Shown here: positions 7,629 through 17,827 of the stretch, piece by piece | Layout: each line of letters opens with the position of its first letter | Position numbering within the stretch: position 1 is the stretch's first letter | From: Rhizobiaceae bacterium | GTDB lineage: Bacteria > Pseudomonadota > Alphaproteobacteria > Rhizobiales > Rhizobiaceae | NCBI GenBank assembly: GCA_023953835.1 | Contig: JAMLJB010000001.1 | Coordinates: forward strand, 310,001 to 374,000 | DNA: 64,000 bases | Direction: 5' to 3' | Translations under genes and position numbers: made by a program | The notes under the pieces: generated by a model | Told to the model about the DNA's origin: nothing | The model's input: the letters and a program-made list of their open reading frames with translations, nothing else | The model's database searches: none

Positions 7629-9521
7629 ATGGCAAACGGCAAGGTGGGGAATGGCGCGAGCGACCAGTTCCAGGATGAGGGAAGCCGTCTCCATAGAATA
7701 GTCATTCCACCCGTCATTTCGTTGGTCGGCATAACCGCAATTCTCTATCTGGGACAGGACGTATTCCTGCCGCTCGCAGTCGCCATCCTGCTGACGTTCG
7801 CTCTTGCGCCAATTGTGTCGGCCCTGCGCAGAATGTCCATTCCTCGCACGATCGCCGTCGTCATCACCGTCTTCGTCGCATTCATATTCATCGCTCTGTT
7901 CAGTTTCCTTGTCGCAAGCCAGGTGAGTTCGCTCGCGCAGAACCTGCCCGCCTACCAATACAACATCATCCAGAAAGTGCGCGCGCTGCGGGATTCCGCC
8001 GATTCCGGCGGCATTTTCGAGCGGGTGACTCAGGCCGTCGAGCGTGTCGGCGCGGAACTGAGCGCAACCGCCGACCAGTCTGCCGCAGACCAGAAGGAAC
8101 CCTTGCCTGTCGAGATCGTCGACCGCCAAAGCGCGATCCATGTGCTGGTCAACGTAGTGGTTCCGCTGCTCAGCCCGTTCGCGACTGCGGGCCTTGTTAT
8201 CGTCGTCGTGATCTTCATGCTGCTGGAGCGTGAGGACCTGCGGGACCGGTTCATACGGCTGGTCGGCTCCGGCGATCTTCACCGCACCACGGAGGCCCTG
8301 CAGGATGCAGGCAAGCGCGTCGGTCAGTACCTCCTGATGCAATTGATCATCAATACAACCTACGCAGTGCCGATCGGGATCGGCCTGTGGCTGCTTGGTA
8401 TTCCAAACGCCATGCTTTGGGGCCTTCTGTCGCTGGTGCTGCGCTTTGTGCCCTATATCGGCCCGGCTATCGGCATGATCCTGCCGCTCTTTCTCGCCAT
8501 AGCCGTCACTCCCGGCTGGACTACCGTTCTATGGACAGCCGGCCTTTTCCTCGTCATGGAACTGTTCATCAACAATGTCATGGAGCCGTGGCTCTACGGC
8601 TCTCGCACCGGCTTGTCGCCGCTGGCGATCATCGTTGCCGCGATCTTCTGGACATGGCTCTGGGGACCTGTCGGACTGGTGCTCTCAACTCCGCTGACCG
8701 TCTGCCTTGTCGTGCTTGGGCGCCATGTGCCGCAGTTCGAATTTCTCGACGTGCTTTTCGGAAACGAACCTGTACTCGAACCCCACGCCCGCCTCTATCA
8801 ACGTCTGCTGGCCGGTGACCCGGACGAGGCGGCGGATCATGCCGAGATCATGCTCGAAGAAAAATACCTCGTGGAATATTATGACGAGATCGGCATTCCG
8901 GCCCTGTTGATGGGTGAGCACGACCGCGACCGTGGCGCGCTTCAGGATGTGCAGTTGCATCGCTTCGCTTCGACCGCCATGACATTCGTCGATGACCTTG
9001 AAGACGCCGCGGACGAATTGCGCGAAGACGAACAGGCGGATGAAAAGCCCGTCGATGAAGACGGAGAGCGGCTGGAATTGCCTGACGGCGAGGGATTCAG
9101 CCTGCTGGCGGTTGGCGGACGCTCGGAGTTGGACGACGTTGCCGCCGCAGTGCTGTCCCAGGTCCTCAACGGGCAGGGTGCAGAAACATCAGCCCTGTCG
9201 TTTCGCAGGTTGCAAGGCTCCCGTCAGATGGTCGATGGGCTCGCAGAGGCTGACACCGCCGTGATATCCTATTTGAGTTCGGCGCCGCTACCTTACGCCA
9301 GGCAGGCGATACGACGCCTCAAGCGCGCAAAGCGCGGCCTGCGCGTGGGCATATTCGCGCCGAACCTCGCGGCCAATGCAGCTTTTGATGCCAAGGCGAT
9401 AAGTGCGGACTTTGTCGCGGCGAGCGTTGCGGAAACGGTTCGGCTCAGTCTTGTCGAGGCAGACGCGGTGCCGCTTGCCCGCGCAACGCGGTTGAAGCCA
9501 AGGCGCGCAGCAAAGAAATAG
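7629..9521 (+). CDS. AI-2E family transporter (PerM-like) with long soluble C-terminal domain
   Basis: The first ~370 residues form a typical eight-helix AI-2E/PerM family permease, with the signature RFVPYIGPAIGMILPLFLA and GSRTGLSPLAIIVAAIFW. Family members have been linked to export of autoinducer-2, sodium/proton antiport or drugs; the substrate cannot be read from sequence. About 260 further residues form a soluble tail with an acidic linker followed by an alpha/beta segment (LLAVGGRSELDDVAAAVLSQ, LRVGIFAPNLAANAAFD). I start at ATG 7629, six bases after GGAGGAG; the longer TTG-start frame from 7608 would include that ribosome binding site. The protein is 630 residues. Confidence 0.88.
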   Translation: MANGKVGNGASDQFQDEGSRLHRIVIPPVISLVGITAILYLGQDVFLPLAVAILLTFALAPIVSALRRMSIPRTIAVVITVFVAFIFIALFSFLVASQVSSLAQNLPAYQYNIIQKVRALRDSADSGGIFERVTQAVERVGAELSATADQSAADQKEPLPVEIVDRQSAIHVLVNVVVPLLSPFATAGLVIVVVIFMLLEREDLRDRFIRLVGSGDLHRTTEALQDAGKRVGQYLLMQLIINTTYAVPIGIGLWLLGIPNAMLWGLLSLVLRFVPYIGPAIGMILPLFLAIAVTPGWTTVLWTAGLFLVMELFINNVMEPWLYGSRTGLSPLAIIVAAIFWTWLWGPVGLVLSTPLTVCLVVLGRHVPQFEFLDVLFGNEPVLEPHARLYQRLLAGDPDEAADHAEIMLEEKYLVEYYDEIGIPALLMGEHDRDRGALQDVQLHRFASTAMTFVDDLEDAADELREDEQADEKPVDEDGERLELPDGEGFSLLAVGGRSELDDVAAAVLSQVLNGQGAETSALSFRRLQGSRQMVDGLAEADTAVISYLSSAPLPYARQAIRRLKRAKRGLRVGIFAPNLAANAAFDAKAISADFVAASVAETVRLSLVEADAVPLARATRLKPRRAAKK

Positions 9522-9611
9522 CGGCTGGATCAAAGACAGAGCCCTCCCTGCACCGCTTGCGTTGAAACCCGGCCGTGACTAGCTCTGTCGAAATCGACTC
9601 AGGAGCCAACC

Positions 9612-10118
9612 ATGCCGCTATCCCTATTTGAGATCACCATTCCTCCTTTCATTCGCGCGCTCAAGAATCTCTCCCGAAACATCGAGAAAGGGCAGGCGTT
9701 CGCAAGCGAAAACAAGATAGCGCCGGAGGAACTGATTCAAGCGCGTCTGTACCCCGACATGCTGCCGCTGGCCGGGCAAGTGCAGCGCATGTCCGATACT
9801 GCGCGCTTTGTCGCCGTTCGGGTGGGGCAGATACAACCGCAGCCGATGCAGGACGATGAGACGACCATTGAGCAGCTCCAGTCGCGCATACAGGCGACAA
9901 TCGACTATCTTTCCAAGGTGCCATCTGATGCCTTCGATGGCCGCGAGAACAGCGAAGTGAAGTTCAACGCAGGCCAGCGCGCATTGGAATTCACCGGAAC
10001 GAGCTATGTGCTGGGCTTCGCAATCCCGAATTTCTATTTCCATGCCGTGACGGCCTACGACATTTTGCGCCACAAGGGCGTCCCGATCGGCAAGGTCGAT
10101 TTCCTGGGCGGTCGATAA
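9612..10118 (+). CDS. DUF1993 family protein
   Basis: A 168-residue soluble protein matching DUF1993, a DinB-like four-helix family: LFEITIPPFIRALKNLSRNI, LIQARLYPDMLPLAGQVQ, and FYFHAVTAYDILRHKGVPIGK at the end. DinB-fold relatives include metal-dependent thiol transferases, but DUF1993 proteins have no established role. GGAG precedes the ATG by about seven bases. An 8-bp inverted repeat (GACAGAGC 9535-9542 with GCTCTGTC 9582-9589) lies in the upstream gap. It is followed by a VOC protein gene reading the same way. Confidence 0.82.
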   Translation: MPLSLFEITIPPFIRALKNLSRNIEKGQAFASENKIAPEELIQARLYPDMLPLAGQVQRMSDTARFVAVRVGQIQPQPMQDDETTIEQLQSRIQATIDYLSKVPSDAFDGRENSEVKFNAGQRALEFTGTSYVLGFAIPNFYFHAVTAYDILRHKGVPIGKVDFLGGR

Positions 10119-10256
10119 GTCTCCTGACAGTTTCCGGCATCAGGCTTTACCTGCTGTCTTCCGTTTGTCGGATTCCCGCGCACAAGATCGTCTTCCATGC
10201 TGGAGCGTCGAGGTATTTCACTCGACCTCCGGCAAACCTCGCGAAGGGAGATGAAG

Positions 10257-11018
10257 ATGTCCGCAGGCTTTATTTGGCACGAACTGATGACGAGCGACCC
10301 GGCAGCAGCGAAGGCGTTCTATGCCGCCGTTCTCGGCTGGACGCCGGAGCCTTTCCCCGGAACCGGGATGGACTATACCGTGGTGAAGGCCGGCGAACGC
10401 GGGGTTGGCGGTATAATGCCCATTCCCGAAGCGGCCGCTGCAAACGGAATGCCGCCCGCATGGCTCGGCTATATCCGCTCGCACGATATCGATGCCGATG
10501 TCGCGGCCTTGAAGAAGGCGGGTGGCAATATCCACCGCGGCCCACAGGAGATAGGCGAAGGCGTAGGCAGTTTTGCCGTCGTCTCCGACCCGCAAGGCGC
10601 AATGTACATGATGCTGGAACCGGAAGGACCGGACCAGCCTCCCGCTGCACCCATGACGCCCGGCCATGTCGGCTGGAACGAACTTCTCACGGACAATTGG
10701 GAAGAAGCGTTCGACTACTATTCGGGCCTCTATGGGTGGACGAAGAGTCGTGCCATCGACATGCAGGACATGGGCGTCTACCAACTGGTTGCCGTCGATG
10801 GAACCGACATGGGGGCGATGATGAACCGCCCGCCGCAAATCCCCGTTTCGTGGGGCTTCTATTTCATCGTCGACGGACTGGATGCCGCTGTGAAGCGTGT
10901 CACCGACAATGGCGGCAAAATCACCATGGAGCCGATGGAAGTGCCGGGAGGCCAATGGGTCGCCAATTGCACCGATGCGCAGGGCGCGCATTTCGGCATG
11001 GTCAGCAACACGAAATAG
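10257..11018 (+). CDS. VOC superfamily (glyoxalase/bleomycin resistance-like) protein, two-domain
   Basis: A 253-residue protein with two tandem VOC domains. The first starts FIWHELMTSDPAAAKAFYAAVLGWT and the second VGWNELLTDNWEEAFDYYSGLYGWT, the parallel spacing typical of CFP-30B/27-kDa-antigen-like VOC proteins. They belong to the metal-binding glyoxalase/dioxygenase fold; substrate unknown. I choose ATG 10257, six bases after GGGAG; upstream in-frame codons to 10197 have no such site. A strong intrinsic terminator follows at 11050-11090. Confidence 0.88.
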   Translation: MSAGFIWHELMTSDPAAAKAFYAAVLGWTPEPFPGTGMDYTVVKAGERGVGGIMPIPEAAAANGMPPAWLGYIRSHDIDADVAALKKAGGNIHRGPQEIGEGVGSFAVVSDPQGAMYMMLEPEGPDQPPAAPMTPGHVGWNELLTDNWEEAFDYYSGLYGWTKSRAIDMQDMGVYQLVAVDGTDMGAMMNRPPQIPVSWGFYFIVDGLDAAVKRVTDNGGKITMEPMEVPGGQWVANCTDAQGAHFGMVSNTK

Positions 11019-11049
11019 TCGCGCACCCAAATCTTTTGCCTTTTGCGGT

Positions 11050-11090
11050 GGCCGGAGGGAAGCTATGCACCTCTGGCCGCTCTTTTTTTT
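11050..11090 (+). terminator. Intrinsic terminator between VOC gene and liuD
   Basis: GGCCGGAGG (11050-11058) pairs with CCTCTGGCC (11070-11078) with one G-U pair and an 11-base loop, followed by TCTTTTTTTT (11081-11090). This is a textbook rho-independent terminator for the VOC gene. It ends only 20 bp before the liuD start, leaving no room for a promoter between them. Confidence 0.85.
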
Positions 11091-11110
11091 GCGCATCGGG
11101 AGGAAACCGC

Positions 11111-13084
<1,974 letters not shown>

Positions 13085-13086
13085 GA

Positions 13087-14226
13087 TTACTGCGGGAGAT
13101 TGCCGGGGCTGATCCGCAGATTGTTCCAGTTGCGGAAGCTGCGGTCGGCGTCGATGATCCGGTTCCATTGCTGCCGCACCTGCGGCGTACGCGCCACCGA
13201 CCATTCCAGCCCGGTTCCGTTCAGCGAGGTCGTGCGCGCGACATCCTGCAAATAGGTGTCCGGCAGGCGCTCCGGCAGCGCTGCGGTCGCGACACCAAGC
13301 TGGTTCAGCTCCGTTGCGTTCCACGGCTGGCTGACGTTCGAGAGGCCGCCCTGCTCGCGCAGCCGTTCCGTTTCCTGCTCCAGGGTGCCTTCGATGGGCA
13401 CCAGCAGCCCGAAATCGTTGAACTGCGTCCGGTTCACATCCGTGCTGAAATCCGAAAAGTTCGTGGCGCGTGTGACGATGGAGCGCAATTGCTCGACACC
13501 TTCGAACGTCGCGGGGATCTGGCCGAGTTCGGTCACGTCGATCACCTTGCCGTCGCTCTCCTTGAGCGTCTTGGCCACCGCCATCAGCTTCGACAGCACG
13601 AAGGTGTCACGCTCCTCCTGCGCGCGATTGGCCGCGACCACGAATTCGTCCATGGGGTTCGGCGCGCTCCTGCGCATCGTCATGGCCGGGTTCGGGGGTG
13701 CGGGTGGGGCCGCCAGCACCATTGCCTGGGGAACCGGCGCCACATCGTCGAGGCACTGGCTGCCGTCGCCTGCGGCAGCGACCTGTGCTTCCGACCAGTC
13801 GGGGCCGCCGACGCGCACCGCCGTATACATCAGCCACGCTTGCCATTGCGGTGTGCCGTTGGCGAGCATCCCGTAATAAAAGTTGCGATGCGTATCTATG
13901 GCGAGATGCGTCTGCACGCAGCAGTAGTAATCGTGGATGACGGCGGCCGGGAAATACGGCCCGCTGTAATTGTCGCCCACGATGATCTGGAACAGCCACG
14001 GGATGCTCGCGCCATCGGTATAGCCGCCGGACGGCACATCCCAGAAAGTCCCGTTCGGATCCTCGAACTTCAGCTCTTTCGTCAGTCGAAACGGCTTTCC
14101 CTGCCCGTTCGGCACGTTTTCCAGCGCTATCGGAAGGTCGAAGAACTGACCGTAATTCTCCTGCGCGACTGCAAGCGCCGGGCACAGCACGGCCACCAAT
14201 GTCAGCGCGGTTCGCATCTTGCCCAT
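13087..14226 (-). CDS. Secreted DUF1353 domain protein with long C-terminal extension
   Basis: A 379-residue protein with a signal peptide (MGKMRTALTLVAVLCPALAVA). Residues ~20-140 carry the DUF1353 pattern: FRLTKELKFEDPNG, VPSGGYTDGASIPWLF, AAVIHDYYCC. Typical DUF1353 proteins are short and often phage- or plasmid-encoded; this one is exported and adds about 200 residues, partly Pro/Ala-rich then helical, that I do not recognise. I start at ATG 14226 behind GGAGGGG; upstream codons run into the terminator of the neighbouring gene. It converges with liuD, two bases from its stop. Function unknown. Confidence 0.78.
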   Translation of the reverse strand: MGKMRTALTLVAVLCPALAVAQENYGQFFDLPIALENVPNGQGKPFRLTKELKFEDPNGTFWDVPSGGYTDGASIPWLFQIIVGDNYSGPYFPAAVIHDYYCCVQTHLAIDTHRNFYYGMLANGTPQWQAWLMYTAVRVGGPDWSEAQVAAAGDGSQCLDDVAPVPQAMVLAAPPAPPNPAMTMRRSAPNPMDEFVVAANRAQEERDTFVLSKLMAVAKTLKESDGKVIDVTELGQIPATFEGVEQLRSIVTRATNFSDFSTDVNRTQFNDFGLLVPIEGTLEQETERLREQGGLSNVSQPWNATELNQLGVATAALPERLPDTYLQDVARTTSLNGTGLEWSVARTPQVRQQWNRIIDADRSFRNWNNLRISPGNLPQ

Positions 14227-14274
14227 TCGCCCCTCCGTCTCGCGGGAGGCTGCAATATACAGTTGTATGGCGCG

Positions 14275-14311
14275 CTTGAAAACAACAAGCGGCCGGGCAA
14301 TGCCCGGCCGC
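14275..14311 (-). terminator. Intrinsic terminator of the branched-chain amino acid binding protein gene
   Basis: On the minus strand a perfect 10-bp stem (GCGGCCGGGC with GCCCGGCCGC, 14289-14311, 3-base loop) is followed by TTGTTGTTTTC. It begins 22 bases after the binding-protein stop codon at 14333. Confidence 0.8.
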
Positions 14312-14332
14312 CTGCACAATTAGCAGAAGTGG

Positions 14333-15460
14333 TTACTGCTGGATCGGGGCGTACTTGCCATTGCTCCAGAGATTGATGTCGTATTTCGGGTCCTTCATGT
14401 CACCCTTCTCGTCGAAGACCACGGAGCCGACGACCGTTTCGACCGGCTGGCCGTTCTTCAGCGCCTCAGCCACGGCCATCGGGTCGTCGCTTCCGGCCCG
14501 CTCGATGCCTTGGGCAATGGCCTGGATGACGGCATAGGAGAACAGCGTGAAGCCTTCCGGCGAATAGCCTTCGTTCTTGAACTTCTCAACCGCCGCCTTG
14601 GCTTCGGGGCGCGCCTGCGGGTCAGCCGGGAACACGAACATGGTCCCCTCGCCTGCCGGGCCGGAAATCTGCCAGAATTCCGGCGAGGCGATGGAATCCG
14701 GCATCATCAGCGTGAGCTTGAAACCTGCATCTGCCGCCTGGCGCAGCATCAGGCCGGCCTCGGGGTGATAGCCGCCGAAATAGACAAGCGCGGGATTGAG
14801 TTCCTTGAGCTTGGTGACCACCGCCGAATAGTCCTTCTCCCCGGCATTGATGCCCTCGAAAAGCACTTCCTGCATGCCGTTGGCGTTGATGGATTCCTTG
14901 ACCTTCTCGGCAATACCCTGCCCGTAGGCGCTCTTGTCGTGAAGGATGGCGACCGGCTTGTCCTTATATTTCTCGGCGATCCACGGGCCGATGAACAGGC
15001 CTTGCGCGTCGTCACGCGTGTAAAGCCGCATGATGGTCGGCCAGCCGTTTTTCGCGGCCTCGTCAGTCAGCACGGGGCTGGAAGCGGAAGCCGTCATCAT
15101 CAGCACGCCACCCTCGGCATAGACCGCAGAAGCCGGGATCGTGGCGCCCGAGCAGGTGTGACCGTCAACGAACTTGATGCCTTCGGCGATGACCCGATTG
15201 GCGACGGAGACCGCCTGCTTCGGATCGCATGCGTCGTCTTCCATCACGATCTTGATCTGGCGACCACCCAGCACACCGCCCTTGGCGTTGATCTCGGCAG
15301 CGGCGGCTTCGGCCCCGCGCTTGTACTGGTCGCCGATATTGGCGAGCGGGCCGGTAACGGGCGTGGCGACCGCAATGCTGATGTCCTCGGCGGCAAAGGC
15401 TCCGGGCGCTCCGAGCATCAGCCCAAGCAGCGCAGCTCGACTCAATCGTTTCAGTATCAT
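14333..15460 (-). CDS. Branched-chain amino acid ABC transporter substrate-binding protein (LivK type)
   Basis: A 375-residue periplasmic binding protein with signal peptide (AALLGLMLGAPGAFA, then AEDIS). It shows the type I fold signatures of Leu/Ile/Val-binding proteins: VATPVTGPLANIGDQYKRGAE, INAKGGVLGGRQIKIVMEDD, CDPKQAV, and DGHTCSGATIPASAVYAE. It would capture leucine, isoleucine and valine or related amino acids for an ABC importer. No LivH, LivM, LivG or LivF gene is adjacent, so it must serve permeases encoded elsewhere. GGGAGAA precedes the ATG and an intrinsic terminator follows. Its position near liu genes fits leucine uptake, but specificity is inferred. Confidence 0.92.
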   Translation of the reverse strand: MILKRLSRAALLGLMLGAPGAFAAEDISIAVATPVTGPLANIGDQYKRGAEAAAAEINAKGGVLGGRQIKIVMEDDACDPKQAVSVANRVIAEGIKFVDGHTCSGATIPASAVYAEGGVLMMTASASSPVLTDEAAKNGWPTIMRLYTRDDAQGLFIGPWIAEKYKDKPVAILHDKSAYGQGIAEKVKESINANGMQEVLFEGINAGEKDYSAVVTKLKELNPALVYFGGYHPEAGLMLRQAADAGFKLTLMMPDSIASPEFWQISGPAGEGTMFVFPADPQARPEAKAAVEKFKNEGYSPEGFTLFSYAVIQAIAQGIERAGSDDPMAVAEALKNGQPVETVVGSVVFDEKGDMKDPKYDINLWSNGKYAPIQQ

Positions 15461-15615
15461 GGGCGTTCTCCCTGATTTTGTTGTCTGTTTAGGAACGAGG
15501 TCCGTAGGTAGCCCGCACAGCCCTTAAGCGTCAGCGGGCCAGCCGCGCCATTTTAGCGAGCCAGCCGCGACGATCCCATCAAATCATCGGCAATGGGACA
15601 TTCTGAAAACGAATA

Positions 15616-15641
15616 GGCCGCAGCGGTTTCCCGCTGCGGCC
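15616..15641 (-). terminator. Hairpin downstream of the Sel1 repeat gene
   Basis: GGCCGCAGCGG (15616-15626) pairs perfectly over 11 bp with CCGCTGCGGCC (15631-15641) around a 4-base loop; on the minus strand TATTCGTTTTC follows. It lies about 100 bp beyond the Sel1 gene stop, so it may end that transcript. The 15461-15739 gap otherwise shows nothing I recognise. Confidence 0.55.
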
Positions 15642-15739
15642 CGACTGGAGGTCGCTTCCCTGTGTGTTCGGCCTTCTTCTCGCCGGCAGCTCGGCTGTCC
15701 CGTTAGGGATGCCTCGTTCTTGCCGGCAGGCCGCTTAAT

Positions 15740-16006
15740 TCAATGCATAGTCATCCATTCGCGCGCTTCTCGAAGCGCACGCACGAGCTGTTGCTTCGTG
15801 AGCGTCTGGGCAAGCTCGGTGCGCAGGCGCGCAGCTTCCGCCGAGCCGCGGATTGCCGCGATATTGAACCATTTGTGCGCCGCCACGAGGTCGGCTTCGC
15901 AGTCGCGGCCGGTTGCATACATGAGTCCCAATTCGCAGAGCATATCGGCCTGCGAACGCTCGCCCATCGTCCCGAAACCGCCTTCGTGAGTGTCGAAATG
16001 TGCCAT
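15740..16006 (-). CDS. Small Sel1-like repeat protein
   Basis: An 88-residue cytosolic protein with one Sel1-like repeat: MLCELGLMYATGRDCEADLVAAHKWFNIAAIRGSAEA, followed by a basic helix ending REWMTMH. Sel1 repeats are helical protein-protein contact modules; short one-repeat forms like this are common in rhizobial genomes without a known role. AAAGGGA precedes the ATG. It is divergent from the DUF2147 gene across a 408-bp gap. Confidence 0.8.
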   Translation of the reverse strand: MAHFDTHEGGFGTMGERSQADMLCELGLMYATGRDCEADLVAAHKWFNIAAIRGSAEAARLRTELAQTLTKQQLVRALREAREWMTMH

Positions 16007-16414
16007 GTTCGTCGTCCCTTTATAACCCCTGAGAGCTGCCCTTTTGGTCTTGTGTGCGGGCTTGCTTTCGATGGTCTGGAGGATGAACGCGGCGCTTGAA
16101 TCAGCGGTTAAGCGGCGTGCTTAACGCCGCCCCAACAAATTCGGAAAACTTTGTAAACGAAGCACCCGATTAACCAAACGGATCCTGCGATTGCGCGGTT
16201 TTGAACGGGATCGGTCTTTTTGCCCGGACCCGGCGGAAAACCCTTTGCTAACCATGTCCGAGATTCACTTTTGGGTAAGGTTGAATCCGAAGCTGAAAAT
16301 ACGGCCTTCCGCTGCGACACCGGCTTCCGCGCGCTTTTCAATTCCTCTAGTCTTGCCCTCGACGGAGAGAGCGGATCGCATCGCGTTCCGTGAGAGGACA
16401 AAGGGAGGATTTCA
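16007..16414. other. Gap of 408 bp between divergent Sel1 and DUF2147 genes
   Basis: No convincing gene is seen; an open frame on the minus strand crosses it but continues antisense through the DUF2147 gene. The gap holds a perfect palindrome TTAAGC-N5-GCTTAA at 16108-16124, overlapping a 6-bp hairpin (16112-16117 with 16125-16130), about 100 bp upstream of the Sel1 gene start. This could be an operator. Promoters for both flanking genes should lie here but no clear -35/-10 pair stands out. Confidence 0.4.
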
Positions 16415-16756
16415 ATGTTTCGCAGGTTCAGCCATACGGCGGCCGCACTCCTCTTCATGACGGGCGTCGCGTGCGCCGACGATATTGTCGGCAACTGGAA
16501 GACGGATTCGGGCGAGACGGCGGCGATCACGGGCGGCGGACCGTTTTTGGTGACCGTCAAGACCGGAAAGCACGCCGGCAAGCGCATCGGCACATTGAGC
16601 ACGGCAGGCGACGGCAAATATACGGGCGAGATTACTGATCCAGCGACCGACAAGACCTATTCGGGCAAGGCGGCACTTTCCGGCGACAATCTCAAGATGA
16701 GCGGTTGCGTGCTGGGCGGCCTGATCTGCAAGAGCCAGAACTGGCAACGCATGTAG
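16415..16756 (+). CDS. Secreted DUF2147 family protein
   Basis: A 113-residue protein with signal peptide (HTAAALLFMTGVACA, then DDIVG). The mature part matches DUF2147: IVGNWKTDSGETAAI, GKYTGEITDPATDKTYSGKAALSGDNLKMSGCVLGGLICKSQNWQR. Proteins of this family are small periplasmic beta-barrel-like proteins of unknown function. Two cysteines near the C-terminus may form a disulfide. AGGGAGG lies upstream of the ATG. Confidence 0.88.
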   Translation: MFRRFSHTAAALLFMTGVACADDIVGNWKTDSGETAAITGGGPFLVTVKTGKHAGKRIGTLSTAGDGKYTGEITDPATDKTYSGKAALSGDNLKMSGCVLGGLICKSQNWQRM

Positions 16757-16762
16757 CGAAGC

Positions 16763-16784
16763 GCGGCGGCCGTAACGCCGCCGC
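16763..16784. terminator. Hairpin between convergent DUF2147 and glutathione S-transferase genes
   Basis: GCGGCGGC (16763-16770) pairs perfectly with GCCGCCGC (16777-16784) around a 6-base loop, just seven bases after the DUF2147 stop and between converging genes. It lacks a T-run, so termination is probable rather than certain. Confidence 0.5.
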
Positions 16785-16798
16785 CGCGCGCACCGGAT

Positions 16799-17500
16799 TC
16801 AGGCGCGGGCCTTCTGGCCGAACAGCACTTTCTGCGCCTCCTTGTCGTCGGCGAGATTGGAGCGGCGCTCCTGCCCGACCTCCAGCGCGCGCTGCACGGC
16901 CGGGCGCGCCATGATGGCTTCAAACCAGCGCTTGAGATGCGGGAAGTCGTCGAGGTCCTGTCCCTGGTTCTTGTAGGGACGAATCCAGCCGATCGCCGCC
17001 ATGTCCGCGATGGAATAGTCGCCTCCGAGGTAGTCGCTTTCAGCGAGGCGCTTGTTCATCACCCCGTAGAGCCGATTGACCTCATTGGTGTAGCGGTCGA
17101 TGCCATACTGGATTTTTTCGGGCGCATATTGCCGGAAATGATGCGCCTGCCCGGCCATCGGTCCAAGCCCGCCGATCTGCCAGAAAAGCCATTCCTCGAC
17201 CGCCACGCGCTTGCGCTCGTCGGTGGGGTAGAACTTCCCGAATTTGCGGCCCAGATATTGCAGGATCGCGCCCGACTCGAACACGGAGATCGGCTTGCCG
17301 TCCGGCCCCTCCGGATCGACGATGGCGGGCATCCGGTTGTTCGGGGAGATTTTCAGGAACGACGGCTCGAACTGCTCGCCCTTGCCGATATTGACGTATT
17401 TCACTTCGTAAGGAACGCCCAGTTCCTCAAGCAGGATCGTGATCTTCCAGCCATTCGGCGTCGGCCAGTAATAGAGTTCGATTGGTTTGGTCTGGGCCAT
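16799..17500 (-). CDS. Glutathione S-transferase family protein (Ure2/YfcG-like)
   Basis: A 233-residue protein. The thioredoxin-like N-terminal domain has LYYWPTPNGWKITILLEELGVPYEV, then the cis-Pro and glutathione gamma-glutamyl contacts NNRMPAIVDPE and VFESGAILQYLGRKFG. The helical C-terminal domain has YLGGDYSIADMAAIGWI. Residues TPNGWK in place of a catalytic Ser/Tyr/Cys resemble YfcG/YghU/Ure2p-like (Nu-type) members, which act as disulfide-bond oxidoreductases or peroxidases with glutathione. Substrate here is unknown. GGAG precedes the ATG. Confidence 0.9.
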   Translation of the reverse strand: MAQTKPIELYYWPTPNGWKITILLEELGVPYEVKYVNIGKGEQFEPSFLKISPNNRMPAIVDPEGPDGKPISVFESGAILQYLGRKFGKFYPTDERKRVAVEEWLFWQIGGLGPMAGQAHHFRQYAPEKIQYGIDRYTNEVNRLYGVMNKRLAESDYLGGDYSIADMAAIGWIRPYKNQGQDLDDFPHLKRWFEAIMARPAVQRALEVGQERRSNLADDKEAQKVLFGQKARA

Positions 17501-17669
17501 TGTGTCGCTCCTTCAATCCGATCTGTTGGAGATAAGCCTCGAAGCTGCAAAGGCAATCTTCCTGTTCGAAATCGAGCGTCAATAATTTTGAACGCCGGAT
17601 GAATACGGCCATCAGAGGCAGTTCAGCCGCTGAGGACCATAAAGGCAGGCATCGAAGAGGAAAAGACCG

Positions 17670-17816
17670 ATGCTTGCTCGCCGATTTTCACTTGTCTGCA
17701 TTGTCACCGCGCTGTTCGGCATGGGGATGGCAAGCCTTGTCGCGAACCACCACGAAAGCCGCCGCGCGCAGGTCCAACCGATCTGCCCCTTCGGCCAGCA
17801 CAACGATTGCCGCTAA
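17670..17816 (+). CDS. Small exported or membrane peptide (48 aa)
   Basis: A 48-residue ORF starting ATG 17670 with AGAGGAAAAG just upstream. It opens with basic residues and a hydrophobic run (LARRFSLVCIVTALFGMGMA) that reads as a signal peptide or membrane anchor, followed by a short polar tail containing two cysteines (QPICPFGQHNDC). It ends 11 bases before the next small ORF, whose ribosome binding site overlaps this stop codon. No family recognised. The ordered signal, ribosome binding site and coupling argue that it is real. Confidence 0.55.
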   Translation: MLARRFSLVCIVTALFGMGMASLVANHHESRRAQVQPICPFGQHNDCR

Positions 17817-17827
17817 GGGAGAGCCGG

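Noticed and set aside
10274..11110. Apparent fusion of the VOC gene region with MCC alpha in one 936-residue frame
   Set aside because: The upstream part is a shadow frame of the VOC gene, Arg/Gly-rich and crossing an intrinsic terminator; MCC alpha starts with a proper ribosome binding site at 11111.
16108..16653. Minus-strand ORF of 181 residues in the Sel1/DUF2147 gap
   Set aside because: Over half lies antisense to the DUF2147 gene, there is no ribosome binding site and no family resemblance.
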